A stretch of 57,205 bases of DNA from the NCBI GenBank assembly GCA_036742455.1, contig DAINQU010000019.1, forward strand, positions 1-57,205, read 5' to 3'. The DNA comes from CAIKZZ01 sp036742455. Its GTDB lineage: Bacteria; Pseudomonadota; Gammaproteobacteria; Steroidobacterales; Steroidobacteraceae. Positions within the stretch are counted from its first letter, which is position 1. Every line of letters starts with the position of its first letter. The position numbers and the translations under genes were made by a program. This document shows, in pieces, positions 1 to 8,397 of the stretch. The notes beneath the pieces are model-generated. The model made no database searches, was not told where the DNA came from, and saw only the letters and a program-made list of their open reading frames with translations.

Positions 1-2
1 AT

Positions 3-239
3 GGCATCTCCGAGATGCGCGAACATTTTGGTGCGGGTTGGCGTATGTACTTCGTCATGCGTGACGGTCAACTCGTCGTGATGCTTGGCGGAGGCGCTAA
101 ATCATCGCAAGCGAGAGATATTGCGACGGCACGCCAACGGGCTCAAAGAATTGCTTGGGAGTGGTGTCATGAAGCGCAAAACAATCAAAGCGACCGAGCT
201 GCCAGAGTTCGACGCAGCGGAATATCTAGATTCCGATGA
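3..239 (+). CDS. RelE/HigB-type addiction-module toxin, C-terminal part (5' end outside window)
   Basis: The visible residues carry the pattern of the short RelE/ParE 'addiction module killer' family: a GISEMREHFGAGWRMYF stretch, a hydrophobic strand with GGGAKSSQARDI, then an Arg-rich helix. Such toxins are ribosome-dependent mRNA nucleases. The start lies upstream of the window. The frame runs on to a TGA at 237-239, so it overlaps the antitoxin gene (start 169) by 71 bases. Family members normally stop near the antitoxin start, so the last ~23 residues look like a non-conserved extension, perhaps from a lost stop codon or a frameshift. The toxin-before-antitoxin order fits the HigBA-like arrangement. 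Confidence 0.75.
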   Translation, partial: GISEMREHFGAGWRMYFVMRDGQLVVMLGGGAKSSQARDIATARQRAQRIAWEWCHEAQNNQSDRAARVRRSGISRFR

Positions 240-471
240 GGCCATTGCCGACTATCTAACGCAGGTGCTATCGGAAAATGACGGCTCGCTTCTGGCTGCT
301 GCGCTTGGAGATATCGCACGGGCCCGTGGTATGAGCGAGATCGCAGCATCAACCGGGCTAGCGCGAGAAGCACTGTATAAAGCCTTGCGTCCCGGTGCAC
401 AGCCGCGCTTCGATACGGTGAGCCGCGTTTGTGCAGCGCTTGGCGTGCGGTTGGTTGCTGAAACGCTTTAA
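169..471 (+). CDS. HTH antitoxin of the addiction-module antidote family (HigA-like)
   Basis: A 100-residue protein with the layout of the probable addiction module antidote family (TIGR02684-like). A short N-terminal toxin-binding segment contains DAAEYLDSDEAIADYL. It is followed by an XRE-type helix-turn-helix (about residues 45-95, including GMSEIAASTGLAREALYKAL and a final segment VSRVCAALGVRLV). It should neutralise the upstream RelE-type toxin and repress the shared promoter, which lies outside the window. I chose the ATG at 169 because homology begins there; the frame is open further upstream, but that region codes for the toxin in another frame. Confidence 0.85.
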   Translation: MKRKTIKATELPEFDAAEYLDSDEAIADYLTQVLSENDGSLLAAALGDIARARGMSEIAASTGLAREALYKALRPGAQPRFDTVSRVCAALGVRLVAETL

Positions 472-581
472 TACCGTACTATTCAGTCACTAAAGCATTG
501 AACGAAAAGCGTCTGTGAGATTTCACTGCGCTCTTGAACACTCGACTCAGCGTGCATTCGAGACGGGCCTACCTGTTCGGC

Positions 582-617
582 GGCCGACCGGTCGGCCCGA
601 CGCACCCTTCGGTGCGT
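582..617. other. Two adjacent inverted repeats between antitoxin and helicase
   Basis: A perfect 16-base palindrome (GGCCGACC/GGTCGGCC, 582-597) is followed by a hairpin with 7-base arms (ACGCACC cttc GGTGCGT, 600-617). They lie between the convergent antitoxin and helicase genes. A short T run (624-627) follows on the plus strand. The pair may end antitoxin transcription or insulate the two genes. It is not a textbook terminator on either strand. Confidence 0.4.
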
Positions 618-670
618 GGGATCCTTTTAGCGTTGACAGAAAGACAGCGCGACGAGTGGACGGCGCAGGG

Positions 671-1819
671 TCAACGCGCTGACGGCGCGTCCACGTATTG
701 AATCTCACCGTTCCCGACGCGTATCCGCTGCAACGAGATCCCAAGGTCCTGTTCGTAGCGGCGAACAAGCCTGGCTTCGGCATCGGTGACGAGCGACACC
801 GCCGTACCGCTCGTACCGGCACGTGCAGTGCGTCCTACCCGGTGTAAGTACGCTTTGCTGAGCGTCGGCACGTCGAGGTTGAATACGTGCGTGATACCCG
901 GCACATGCAGCCCACGCGCCGCCAGATCGGAGGCGATCATGATGCGGATAGAGCCATTGCGTATCCCATCCATCGTCCGCTTGCGCTCGAGCTTGGGCAG
1001 TTCTGCATTCAAGTCGGCGGCGGCGAGTTTGTGATGCCGTAATCGACTGGCCACCTGTTCGGCGAGGTCGTTGCGATGGACGAAAACGATGGAGCGCGGG
1101 ATCTCGTACGCGTGCACCAATTTCCGTAGCCATTCGGGCTTGTCGCGCTCTTCACAGACGAGATAGAGGTGCTCGATGTTCGCGTTGACCTCCGCGTCCC
1201 CGGCGCGGAGCACACGGATCTCCGCCGAGAGTTCTGCCAACGCCGGTTGCGTCTCGGGCTCCATGGTCGCGGACGCGAAGATAAGCTGTCGGGTGGCGGG
1301 TGCCGCCGCGATGATCTTGCGCACCCAATGAATGCTCTCGTCGCTCAAGAGCCGATCGGCCTCATCGAGGACGACCGCCCGCAACTGCGCGGATTTCAGC
1401 TTGCCCCGGTCAAGAAGCTCGACGATCCGGCCGGGGGTGCCGACGACAATGTGCGGCTTGGTCTTGAGCTTGTCGATCTGCCGATCAGTGGCGGTGCCCC
1501 CGATCAACAAGACGGTTCTTATTGCAATTGCGGCGTTCACGGCCAGTTCGCAAGACTGCCGATGAATCTGGATCGCCAACTCGTGGGTGGGCGCAACGAT
1601 GACGACTTGGGTCTCGGCTCGCGAGGCGTCGACACGGGAAAATACAGGGACGAGGTAGGCGAGCGTCTTGCCCGTTCCGGTCTCCGCGTGCAGGTACGCG
1701 TTCTGGCCCGCAGCGAGGGGCGGCAGCGCAATCTTTTGGATCGGGCTCGGCTCGGTGATCCCTTGCTTGGCGAGCGCAGCGACGAGCGCGGGGGAGACGG
1801 ACAAATCGGTAAAGGTCAT
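671..1819 (-). CDS. DEAD-box ATP-dependent RNA helicase (compact, core only)
   Basis: This 382-residue protein holds both RecA-like domains of a DEAD-box RNA helicase and almost nothing else. Visible motifs are the Q-motif region near Gln28, motif I AETGTGKT (45-52), PTHELAIQ (Ia), GTPGR (127-131), DEAD (152-155), SAT (183-185), ASDLAARGLHVPGI (motif V) and HRVGRTAR (326-333). All ATP- and RNA-binding signatures are intact. The basic C-terminal tails that give RhlE, DbpA or SrmB their specificity are missing, so the substrate (rRNA or mRNA) cannot be assigned. It would act in the cytoplasm on structured RNA. It stands alone, converging with the toxin-antitoxin pair and divergent from the fusion gene at 2244. 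Confidence 0.93.
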   Translation of the reverse strand: MTFTDLSVSPALVAALAKQGITEPSPIQKIALPPLAAGQNAYLHAETGTGKTLAYLVPVFSRVDASRAETQVVIVAPTHELAIQIHRQSCELAVNAAIAIRTVLLIGGTATDRQIDKLKTKPHIVVGTPGRIVELLDRGKLKSAQLRAVVLDEADRLLSDESIHWVRKIIAAAPATRQLIFASATMEPETQPALAELSAEIRVLRAGDAEVNANIEHLYLVCEERDKPEWLRKLVHAYEIPRSIVFVHRNDLAEQVASRLRHHKLAAADLNAELPKLERKRTMDGIRNGSIRIMIASDLAARGLHVPGITHVFNLDVPTLSKAYLHRVGRTARAGTSGTAVSLVTDAEARLVRRYEQDLGISLQRIRVGNGEIQYVDAPSAR

Positions 1820-2243
1820 GAAAGAGGCGCTCGCATCAGTCGTCTAGGCCCGGGCAATGGCGATGCTGAATGCACGGTTGGGGGTGATCCATCCATAGTA
1901 CCGCCTCTCCTGTCGGGGCATCCGGTATTCGCGAGGACCGCCTGCGTCGATTGGGCCGAGCTGGCGGCGTCGGGGTCAAGTTGCTCGAAAACGGTCCGGA
2001 AAAGCACATAACACACTGTAAATATTAAAAATATCCGACCGAGTGTGGGCCGTTGATCGCGCCAATCGGTCGCTGCAGCGGTTAGCCTGCCGCCGGCCTC
2101 CCCGTGAGCCGCTACGCCCGTCATCGCCGGGTCTTCGGCGCCCGGACGGCCATCTGTGATCGCCGTCTCGCTTACGACGTCGGGAGTCTTGCGGGCGAAG
2201 CACGGACGGATAGAATGCCCGAGGCGCGAAAAGGGGACTTTCT
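1820..2243. other. Intergenic region between divergent genes
   Basis: 424 bases between the helicase (minus) and the fusion gene (plus), so both promoters should lie here. An AT-rich patch at about 2012-2035 stands out from the GC-rich background and is the likeliest promoter zone. A purine-rich AAGGGGA at 2231-2237 serves as ribosome binding site for the TTG start at 2244. I find no convincing gene. Confidence 0.5.
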
Positions 2244-3983
2244 TTGAACAGTAGCCGGCGTTTGATCGGTCAATGTCTGTTAACCGCATTTTTGGGTCTG
2301 CTCGCCCTCATTCCTTTCGCAAATGGAGCGGTCGCTGAAGTCTTGTCGGGACAGCCGCTCCGCGTGCAATTGCTCTGGAAACACCAAAGCGAATTCGCGG
2401 GCTATTACGTCGCCGATTCTGAAAATTACTTTCGGGAGGAGGGCGTCGCGGTCACGCTGCTGGAAGGCGGCAACAATATAGACCCATTAGAGCGCCTACG
2501 CCGCGGTGAGGTCGACGTTGCGATCTCTTGGCTCGACAACGCGTTGACGGCCAATGACCACGGCGCGCATCTCGTCAACGTGGCACAAATATTCGCCGGC
2601 AGTAGCCAGGAAGTGATCTGTCGCGTCAGTCAGGGCATCCACTCCATCCGCGACCTCGCGGGTAAGGCGATTGGTGTCAATTGGAAAGGCGACAAAGACA
2701 ATATTCGAGCGATGCTGCGTGAGGTCGGCGTCGACGCCTCCGGCGTCCAATGGGTTCCGCGTGCCGAGCACGGCGAAGACTTGGTCAATGGCACCGTCCC
2801 GTGTATCACGGGTGTCAGTTACAACGAGCCGATGTGGGTGGTTGATGCCGGTGTACCCGCGAGCGACCTGATGACGTTTTCACCGGCAGACTACGGTCTG
2901 CCGCATCCCGAGGACGGCATTTATGTGCGCGAAGAATCGCTGAAATCTCCGGCGTTTCGAGACGCTGTGGTGCGCTTCATTCGCGCGTCCAAGCGCGGTT
3001 GGGCGTACGCCCAAGCCGAACCGGCCCCGACCACGAATATCGTCCTTCGATATGCCCGACCCACGTCCACCACATGGGCGTATCAAAAAGGGATGTTGGA
3101 CAAGTTGTTGCATAACATTCCGAAAAATCTCAACGAATTCGGCGTGATAAACATCGGCGACTATGATCGATACGTGAAATCTGTCGAGATGATGAGCGTC
3201 AACGACTACTTGGCGCACCCAATCTGGACAATGTCGTTGGTGGAGGCTGCCAAAGCCGGTGGACATCACGCAGGGGTGCTCACGGACGCGACGCTGCAGT
3301 ACCTTCGCATGATGATGGCCTCTGGCATCTTTACGGCCTTTGTTTACGCTGGCATCTGGATCTTTGGATTTGCCGGCGGTTTGTGGGCGACCGAGTCCGG
3401 GTATAACTTCGTGGGTCGCTTTGTGATCGGTGCGATCGGCTGCATGGGCGGCGGTATTCTGCGAGACATATTATTGGGTGGCGATCGGTTGCCCTTCCCT
3501 TGGCTCGTCGATCCGGTGCTCCCCTTGGGTGTTTTCGTCTCGGTTTTGGCCGCCGGTCTGTTGGTGGAAGTCTTACCGATGGGCACGCACAGCAAGATCT
3601 TTGAATGGACGCAAGCCATCGCCGAAGACATTGGCTACGCTTGCTTGGCGACCTTTGGGGCAGTGGTGCCGCTCAGTTTGAACCTGCCGTGGATATGGGC
3701 CCCCTTCTGCGCGTGGCTCACGTGCTGTGGCGGCAGCTTGGTACGCGACGTTATCACCGGTCGGGAGCCGGCCTCGTTCCGGGCGAAGTTGTTTGACGAG
3801 TGCACCTTTGTGGGTGGCTTTTGGATCGTGGGTTGCTTGATGGTGGCCAATTACTTTGAGCACGCCCGCTGGCTCGCACCGCTGGCCATCGGCACAACGA
3901 TCGTTCTGGTTGGGGCAGTGCGCCATTTTTGGCGTCACAATGACGTCTGGTACCCGCGCTGGTTGCATCACCGGGCGGCCTGA
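2244..3983 (+). CDS. Periplasmic NMT1/THI5-like substrate-binding domain fused to a TRIC/UPF0126 membrane channel domain
   Basis: A single 579-residue frame joins two families. Residues 1-31 form a signal peptide. Residues about 38-320 resemble NMT1/THI5/SsuA periplasmic binding proteins (VQLLWKHQSEFAGYYVADSE, 41-60; GEVDVAISW; DLAGKAIGVNWKGD; SYNEPMW), which bind pyrimidines, nitrate or sulfonates. Residues about 353-575 are a multi-spanning membrane domain carrying the twice-repeated UPF0126/TRIC signature, GGGILRDILLG (402-412) and GGSLVRDVITGREP (496-509). TRIC proteins have seven helices with N-out, C-in topology, which would place the binding domain in the periplasm; the basic C-terminus fits the cytoplasm. 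The start is TTG at 2244, after AAGGGGA. No ABC ATPase or permease is adjacent. Ligand and transported species are unknown; a ligand-controlled channel or a binding-protein-fed transporter is my inference. Confidence 0.85.
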   Translation: MNSSRRLIGQCLLTAFLGLLALIPFANGAVAEVLSGQPLRVQLLWKHQSEFAGYYVADSENYFREEGVAVTLLEGGNNIDPLERLRRGEVDVAISWLDNALTANDHGAHLVNVAQIFAGSSQEVICRVSQGIHSIRDLAGKAIGVNWKGDKDNIRAMLREVGVDASGVQWVPRAEHGEDLVNGTVPCITGVSYNEPMWVVDAGVPASDLMTFSPADYGLPHPEDGIYVREESLKSPAFRDAVVRFIRASKRGWAYAQAEPAPTTNIVLRYARPTSTTWAYQKGMLDKLLHNIPKNLNEFGVINIGDYDRYVKSVEMMSVNDYLAHPIWTMSLVEAAKAGGHHAGVLTDATLQYLRMMMASGIFTAFVYAGIWIFGFAGGLWATESGYNFVGRFVIGAIGCMGGGILRDILLGGDRLPFPWLVDPVLPLGVFVSVLAAGLLVEVLPMGTHSKIFEWTQAIAEDIGYACLATFGAVVPLSLNLPWIWAPFCAWLTCCGGSLVRDVITGREPASFRAKLFDECTFVGGFWIVGCLMVANYFEHARWLAPLAIGTTIVLVGAVRHFWRHNDVWYPRWLHHRAA

Positions 3984-4102
3984 GCGGCCTCGTCGCTTCG
4001 ACGGATCACTCCCGCGTCTGTGGGCGCCCGACGAGGTTGCCGTGGGTACGCCTGAGTGTCGCGCCGGCGGCGCGCCGACGCCTGCGCCCTCCCACGCAAC
4101 CC

Positions 4103-5440
4103 TTACTGCGTGAGACGTAACACGGCATCCGCGATGCGCTCGAAGCACAGGCTCAGCTGGGTGGAATCCGCGGCGTAACAGTAGATACCGGTGGGTTGCG
4201 CGGAGTTGTAGGTGTCCGAGTTCGTCGGATTGGCGAAGCGGGTCAGGATGTTCTGTCCGTACTCGCTGGTTCCATAGCCACAGTACGTCACCTCCAGGGA
4301 GGTCAGCGCGGCACCGAGGCCCACGGTCAGTAACAACACGCCTTGGCTACGCGCGGTGTTCGCGACGTTTTCGGCCATGTTCCGCGCCGCCATGTTCACA
4401 TTGCACTGGGTATTCGTGACGGGGCTACCCGTCAACGTCCGCTTGCCGTTGTAACTGGCGAGGGGAATATTGCCGATGCCGAGCGTGGGTAACGTGACGA
4501 TGTCGTTGTAGGTGCCTGCGAGCGTATTAATGGCGGTGTTGGAGTACAGGTGGGTGGTCCGCCCGGTCGCAGGCCCTGTGGTCTCGGAATAGAGGTCGCC
4601 CGTCACCGTCGCGTTACTGGGTGTGCGTGTAAACGTGGCGGAAACGTCGTTCGGTGCGCCGTCGCTGAAAAATGCGATGACCCGCAGACTGGACCGCAGG
4701 GACGCCGGTACCCCGTTCAAATCGCCCAGAGCCACGCGCAAGCCTTCCGCCTGCGCGGTACTGCCCGCGGCAGACAGTCCGTTGATGGCGGAGGTCACGG
4801 CGGCCAGATTGAATCCGCGGGTGGCCGTCTTGTCGATCGGCACGTTGATGACGGCACCCGACGCGAACGTCACGAGACCGACGCGATCGCCGCCCGCACC
4901 GCTTGCAAAGTGGTTGACGAAATTGTTGATGGCGGCTGACTTCAGGTTCGGCAGCGTCGATGACGGCGAGGCGAGCGAACCGGACGTGTCCATGACCAGC
5001 ACCACGTCCACGTCGCGGCGTATGGCGCTGGCGCTCGCGTTCACGACGACGGGACTGCCGAGTCCAAGCACGTTCAGGAAGGTCAGCGACATTTGCGCGC
5101 TGCCGGAGGCCGTCACGGTCCAGAAACCTTGTGCGTCGTGCACGACGGTCAATGAAACCGGATTCAGCGTGGATCCGAGGTAATTCGCGGGGTAGTTGGC
5201 CGCGTAGTAGCGAGTCCCGGCCGAGATAGCCGCTGCCTCCCGGTCTGCATCGGTGACGCCGATGGCGAGGGCGCGGCCGGCTGCCAACGAGGCGGCATCC
5301 AGGGCCGTGGCCAGTTTTGCCCGTATGCCGTACGCGCGACCGGTATCAATGGCAAGGCCCACAATCCCAATCAGCGCGATGAGCACCAACAAAAAAGTGA
5401 TCATCACGGCCCCACGGCTACGCAAACGAAGGGTGTGCAT
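4103..5440 (-). CDS. tadG: TadG-like pilus protein with von Willebrand factor A domain
   Basis: 445 residues. The N-terminus has the TadE/TadG-like hydrophobic segment (GAVMITFLLVLIALIGIVGLAIDTGRAYG), here an anchoring helix. A VWA domain starts at about residue 145 with VVLVMDTSGSL, an intact DxSxS metal-binding (MIDAS) motif, and includes FFSDGAPND. Cysteines near the C-terminus may form disulfides. TadG-type proteins sit at the inner membrane/periplasm and are needed for Tad pilus or adhesion functions. It is the last gene of the Tad locus, 10 bases after the tadE-like gene. AGGAG lies 8 bases before the ATG. The long VWA form suggests a binding role, but the ligand cannot be read. Confidence 0.88.
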   Translation of the reverse strand: MHTLRLRSRGAVMITFLLVLIALIGIVGLAIDTGRAYGIRAKLATALDAASLAAGRALAIGVTDADREAAAISAGTRYYAANYPANYLGSTLNPVSLTVVHDAQGFWTVTASGSAQMSLTFLNVLGLGSPVVVNASASAIRRDVDVVLVMDTSGSLASPSSTLPNLKSAAINNFVNHFASGAGGDRVGLVTFASGAVINVPIDKTATRGFNLAAVTSAINGLSAAGSTAQAEGLRVALGDLNGVPASLRSSLRVIAFFSDGAPNDVSATFTRTPSNATVTGDLYSETTGPATGRTTHLYSNTAINTLAGTYNDIVTLPTLGIGNIPLASYNGKRTLTGSPVTNTQCNVNMAARNMAENVANTARSQGVLLLTVGLGAALTSLEVTYCGYGTSEYGQNILTRFANPTNSDTYNSAQPTGIYCYAADSTQLSLCFERIADAVLRLTQ

Positions 5441-5450
5441 GAGACGACTC

Positions 5451-6002
5451 CTAGAGCACGCTCAGGGAATAAAGGACGAAACTTTGGCTCGAGATGTAAC
5501 CGGTAATCGGCGTGTACGTGTAGGCGGTTTCTGCGACCCGAACGATCTCGCCGGCATTCAACAACAGCGGCAGTCCGCTCGCGACGGCGGACCCGGGTAC
5601 CGTGCACGTGGTGCCGACCCACGCGGTACAGGTGTAAATTCGACTCGTGAGCGTGGCGTCACCGCCGGCAAGGCGGCTCTGCGACTGTACCGCGCCGGTA
5701 CCGTCGGCTCGTCCGACCAGCGTCGTGAGATAGACCATGCCCCCGCTGCTCATGGTGAGCGGCTCGGCCGTCGATGCCACGGCGTTGATGATGTAATCCG
5801 GGAGTGCGGTCGTGCGGGCCGAGAGATTGGCGGCCTCTCGACTCATCCCGGTCAAAATATTTTCGTATTGGATGGCCCGGCCGTAATCGACCACACCGAG
5901 GGCGAGCATCAGCAGGAGCGGCAGAATCAGCGCAAACTCAATGAGGCTGTTGCCGCGACAGCGCCCCGGTCTCGTTCGCAAACACTGTTGGGCTTGTCGC
6001 AT
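5451..6002 (-). CDS. TadE-like pseudopilin (second copy)
   Basis: 183 residues with the TadE signature near the N-terminus: basic residues, then GNSLIEFALILPLLLMLALGVVDYGRAIQ. The glutamate five residues after the gly-proximal site is the hallmark of prepilins. TadE/TadF proteins are processed by the TadV peptidase and act as minor pilins. I start at the ATG at 6002. The stop of the previous tadE-like gene (6004-6006) is one base away, which implies translational coupling. An in-frame upstream start at 6032 would overlap that gene and adds nothing conserved. Confidence 0.85.
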   Translation of the reverse strand: MRQAQQCLRTRPGRCRGNSLIEFALILPLLLMLALGVVDYGRAIQYENILTGMSREAANLSARTTALPDYIINAVASTAEPLTMSSGGMVYLTTLVGRADGTGAVQSQSRLAGGDATLTSRIYTCTAWVGTTCTVPGSAVASGLPLLLNAGEIVRVAETAYTYTPITGYISSQSFVLYSLSVL

Positions 6003-6003
6003 C

Positions 6004-6432
6004 TCATTCGTTCCGAATGGTGGCACTGACATTGAAGTTGTAGGTCCCGCCGGGAAAAAACGCGGCGATCAATCCCGTCATGAGCGTGGACGTGCAATTG
6101 ACCGTCAGCACGATAATGTCGCTCGAGCTGCCGACGGTATTGGCAGGTAGGCTGCTGACGCCGCCGGAGCCGTTGACGACGGTGACGGTGACACTGGGAG
6201 ACAGCGTCGACCACAAGCCCATGGATTGATCCTGCATTTTCGTCAACGCCGCGGAGTAGTTACCTTGAACCGCGGCGGCACGTGCCCCTTCTCGAACCGC
6301 ATGCTGCATCGTCAGGTTGATGAAAAGCAGGTAGCTGAAATCGAAAATGGCGGCTAATAGCAAGAAGAAGAGCGGCGCGACGAACGCGAACTCAATCAGG
6401 ACAGAGCCTCGAGTACGGCGCCTTCGCGACAT
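6004..6432 (-). CDS. TadE-like pseudopilin (first copy)
   Basis: 142 residues. An Arg-rich start is followed by GSVLIEFAFVAPLFFLLLAAIFDFSYLLF, the TadE prepilin-like helix. The extracytoplasmic tail is rich in Ser, Thr and Val, as in minor pilins. The ATG at 6432 is preferred because GAGGAG lies 9 bases upstream; a TTG at 6453 in the same frame lacks this. It sits between tadC and the second tadE-like gene. The two copies are diverged, so they probably fill the TadE and TadF roles. Confidence 0.85.
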   Translation of the reverse strand: MSRRRRTRGSVLIEFAFVAPLFFLLLAAIFDFSYLLFINLTMQHAVREGARAAAVQGNYSAALTKMQDQSMGLWSTLSPSVTVTVVNGSGGVSSLPANTVGSSSDIIVLTVNCTSTLMTGLIAAFFPGGTYNFNVSATIRNE

Positions 6433-6453
6433 GGCGGAATGCTCCTCGTGCAA

Positions 6454-7395
6454 CTAGTGTCCCGTCAGCGACGGGAGCAGGGCGTGAAAGATATTCAGCA
6501 TGGCCGGTCCCATCAGCACCAGTAACATCGACGGGAAAATGCAGAACATCAGCGGCATCAATAATTTGGTCGGTACCTTCGCCGCGCGTTCTTCGGCCTC
6601 TTGCTGGCGTTTCGTGCGAAGCATCTCGGAATGCACGGTCAGCGAGTCGGCGATACTCGAACCGAAGCGCTCTGCCTGGATCAGCATGGCCACGAGTACG
6701 CTGACATCTTCGGTTCCGGCGCGTTTGGACAGATTCTTGAGCGCGCGTTCACGGCTGCTTCCGGCACGCAGTTCTAAGGTCACGAGGTGCAACTCTTCGG
6801 CCAGTGCGCGGCACGTCTCGGCCGATTCGATCGCGACCTTGTCGATGGCCGCATCCAAGCCGAGTCCCGCTTCGATGCAGACCGTGATGAGGTCCAGTGC
6901 ATCCGGGAAGCCCTCCACGATCCGCCGTTGGCGGCGCTCGATCATGCGCTCGAGCACGGAATTGGGTAAGAAGTAGCCGAATGCCGCCGCCACGACAATG
7001 ATGGCAACGAACGCGTGACCCGGTGGCGTCCAATGGAATAACGACAGTACCCCCAGGACGAGCAGGGGCATCACGAACGTCAGGATCGACTTCGAGGCGA
7101 AATAAATCAGGGGGGCGTTGCTGCCGCGCAGACCCGCGGTGAAAAAGTGTATGCGCAGCGGCGAATCCTGCCAGTTGCCGGCCGGCACGGAGAGCCGGGT
7201 CATCAGCCCGCCCAGTCGGCGAATTTGCAGGATCCAGGGGGCGACACCCGTCGCGGACGATACCGGATAAATACGGGCGACCATGTCGAGGCGGTCGTTT
7301 AAGACTTCACGGACGACCAGTCGAATGGCGATAACGGTCGCGGCGAACACCGCCACGAACAGAACGCTTAAAACCACCCACCAGACGGTACTCAT
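6454..7395 (-). CDS. tadC: TadC, type II secretion F-family inner-membrane platform protein
   Basis: 313 residues. An N-terminal membrane helix is followed by a cytoplasmic stretch, two more helices, and a GspF-type domain (FPDALDLITVCIEAGLGLDAAI through SIADSLTVHSEMLRTKRQQEAEERAAK). It ends with C-terminal membrane segments (VPTKLLMPLMFCIFPSMLLVLMGPAML). TadC works with TadB as the inner-membrane platform that couples the TadA ATPase to pilin extrusion. AAGAGG lies 7 bases before the ATG at 7395, so I prefer this to the ATG two codons earlier (7401). It lies directly after tadB. Confidence 0.93.
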   Translation of the reverse strand: MSTVWWVVLSVLFVAVFAATVIAIRLVVREVLNDRLDMVARIYPVSSATGVAPWILQIRRLGGLMTRLSVPAGNWQDSPLRIHFFTAGLRGSNAPLIYFASKSILTFVMPLLVLGVLSLFHWTPPGHAFVAIIVVAAAFGYFLPNSVLERMIERRQRRIVEGFPDALDLITVCIEAGLGLDAAIDKVAIESAETCRALAEELHLVTLELRAGSSRERALKNLSKRAGTEDVSVLVAMLIQAERFGSSIADSLTVHSEMLRTKRQQEAEERAAKVPTKLLMPLMFCIFPSMLLVLMGPAMLNIFHALLPSLTGH

Positions 7396-7417
7396 GACCA
7401 TGCCTCTTGTAGGGGAC

Positions 7418-8392
7418 CTATGTCCGTATGTTCACGATTCGTGACATCCAAAAAATGCCAAGAACCATCAGGGCCAGCGCGGTCCACACCAATTTCAGAC
7501 CGATCGGATCGGTGAAGAGGACGTCGATGAAGCCGGGATTAATGAAATGCAGGACCGCTCCGAGCGCGAACGGCAAAATCACCAGTATCCAAGCCGACAG
7601 TCGTCCCTCCGCGGTCAGTGTGCGGATCGACCGCTTGAATTTCGCCCGATCGCGCATCAGCCCGGCGATATTCAACAGGAGGACCGACAGATTTCCGCCG
7701 GTCGCTCGCTGGATGGAAACGGCAAGGACAAAGTGGCGGACGTCCGGCAGCGGGACTCGAACCGCAAACTTGTCGAGTGCCGTCTGTGAATCCAGCCCAA
7801 AGCTGATTTCTTCGAAAACCATCTCGAAGTCGTGTGCGATCGGGGCGGGGAGCTCTTCGCCAGCCATCTTCAGGGCGCTTGGGAAGGCGTGGCCGGCCCG
7901 CATGGCACGACTGATCAAATCCAAGGCGCTGGGCAACTGTTGCTCAATTTTGACGAGCCGTTGACGTTTCGCGTGGTGTAGGTACAGCGTCGGAGCGATC
8001 AGCCCTCCGAGTGACCCGAGGATCACCACGAGCGTGGGGAACTTCAGCAGTTCGAGTGCTGCGGCGCTGATGACCGCCATGCCGAACGAGAGTGCAAGGA
8101 AATGCGACAGCTTGAGTTCGTAGCCCGCCTGCAGGATCAGATCGTCCAGAGAGGCCACCCGCGGGAATCGTTCCAGCAGGTCCTGCAACCACGGGCTGCG
8201 CGCCAAGGCACGCAGCTTGATCAGTGTCGGCGATCCGGGTGTCACGCCCAGCGCACCGATGGCCTGAAGTCGAGGGCGTAGATGCTTACGCTCCGAGGCG
8301 AAAACGGAGCTCCAACTGAGCGCGAGACCCTCGACGAGCAGGAACACCGCCAGGAAGGCCAGTACGATCGCAAAGTAGGCGAAGTAGTCCAT
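7418..8392 (-). CDS. tadB: TadB, type II secretion F-family inner-membrane platform protein
   Basis: 324 residues with an N-terminal membrane segment, a cytoplasmic linker and a GspF-like domain (QLPSALDLISRAMRAGHAFPSALKMAGEELPAPIAHDFEMVFEEI, continuing with FVLAVSIQRATGGNLSVLLLNIAGLMRDRAKFKR). C-terminal helices follow (LSAWILVILPFALGAVLHF). It partners TadC in the membrane platform of the Tad machine. It lies 5 bases downstream of tadA, in the order tadA-tadB-tadC found across Tad loci. Confidence 0.93.
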   Translation of the reverse strand: MDYFAYFAIVLAFLAVFLLVEGLALSWSSVFASERKHLRPRLQAIGALGVTPGSPTLIKLRALARSPWLQDLLERFPRVASLDDLILQAGYELKLSHFLALSFGMAVISAAALELLKFPTLVVILGSLGGLIAPTLYLHHAKRQRLVKIEQQLPSALDLISRAMRAGHAFPSALKMAGEELPAPIAHDFEMVFEEISFGLDSQTALDKFAVRVPLPDVRHFVLAVSIQRATGGNLSVLLLNIAGLMRDRAKFKRSIRTLTAEGRLSAWILVILPFALGAVLHFINPGFIDVLFTDPIGLKLVWTALALMVLGIFWMSRIVNIRT

Positions 8393-8397
8393 CGGGC

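Noticed and set aside
1816..2289. Minus-strand frame that ends in an ATGA overlap with the helicase start and contains one hydrophobic stretch
   Set aside because: No ribosome binding site, no recognisable family and odd composition; part of it lies over the start of the fusion gene. The overlap is probably chance.
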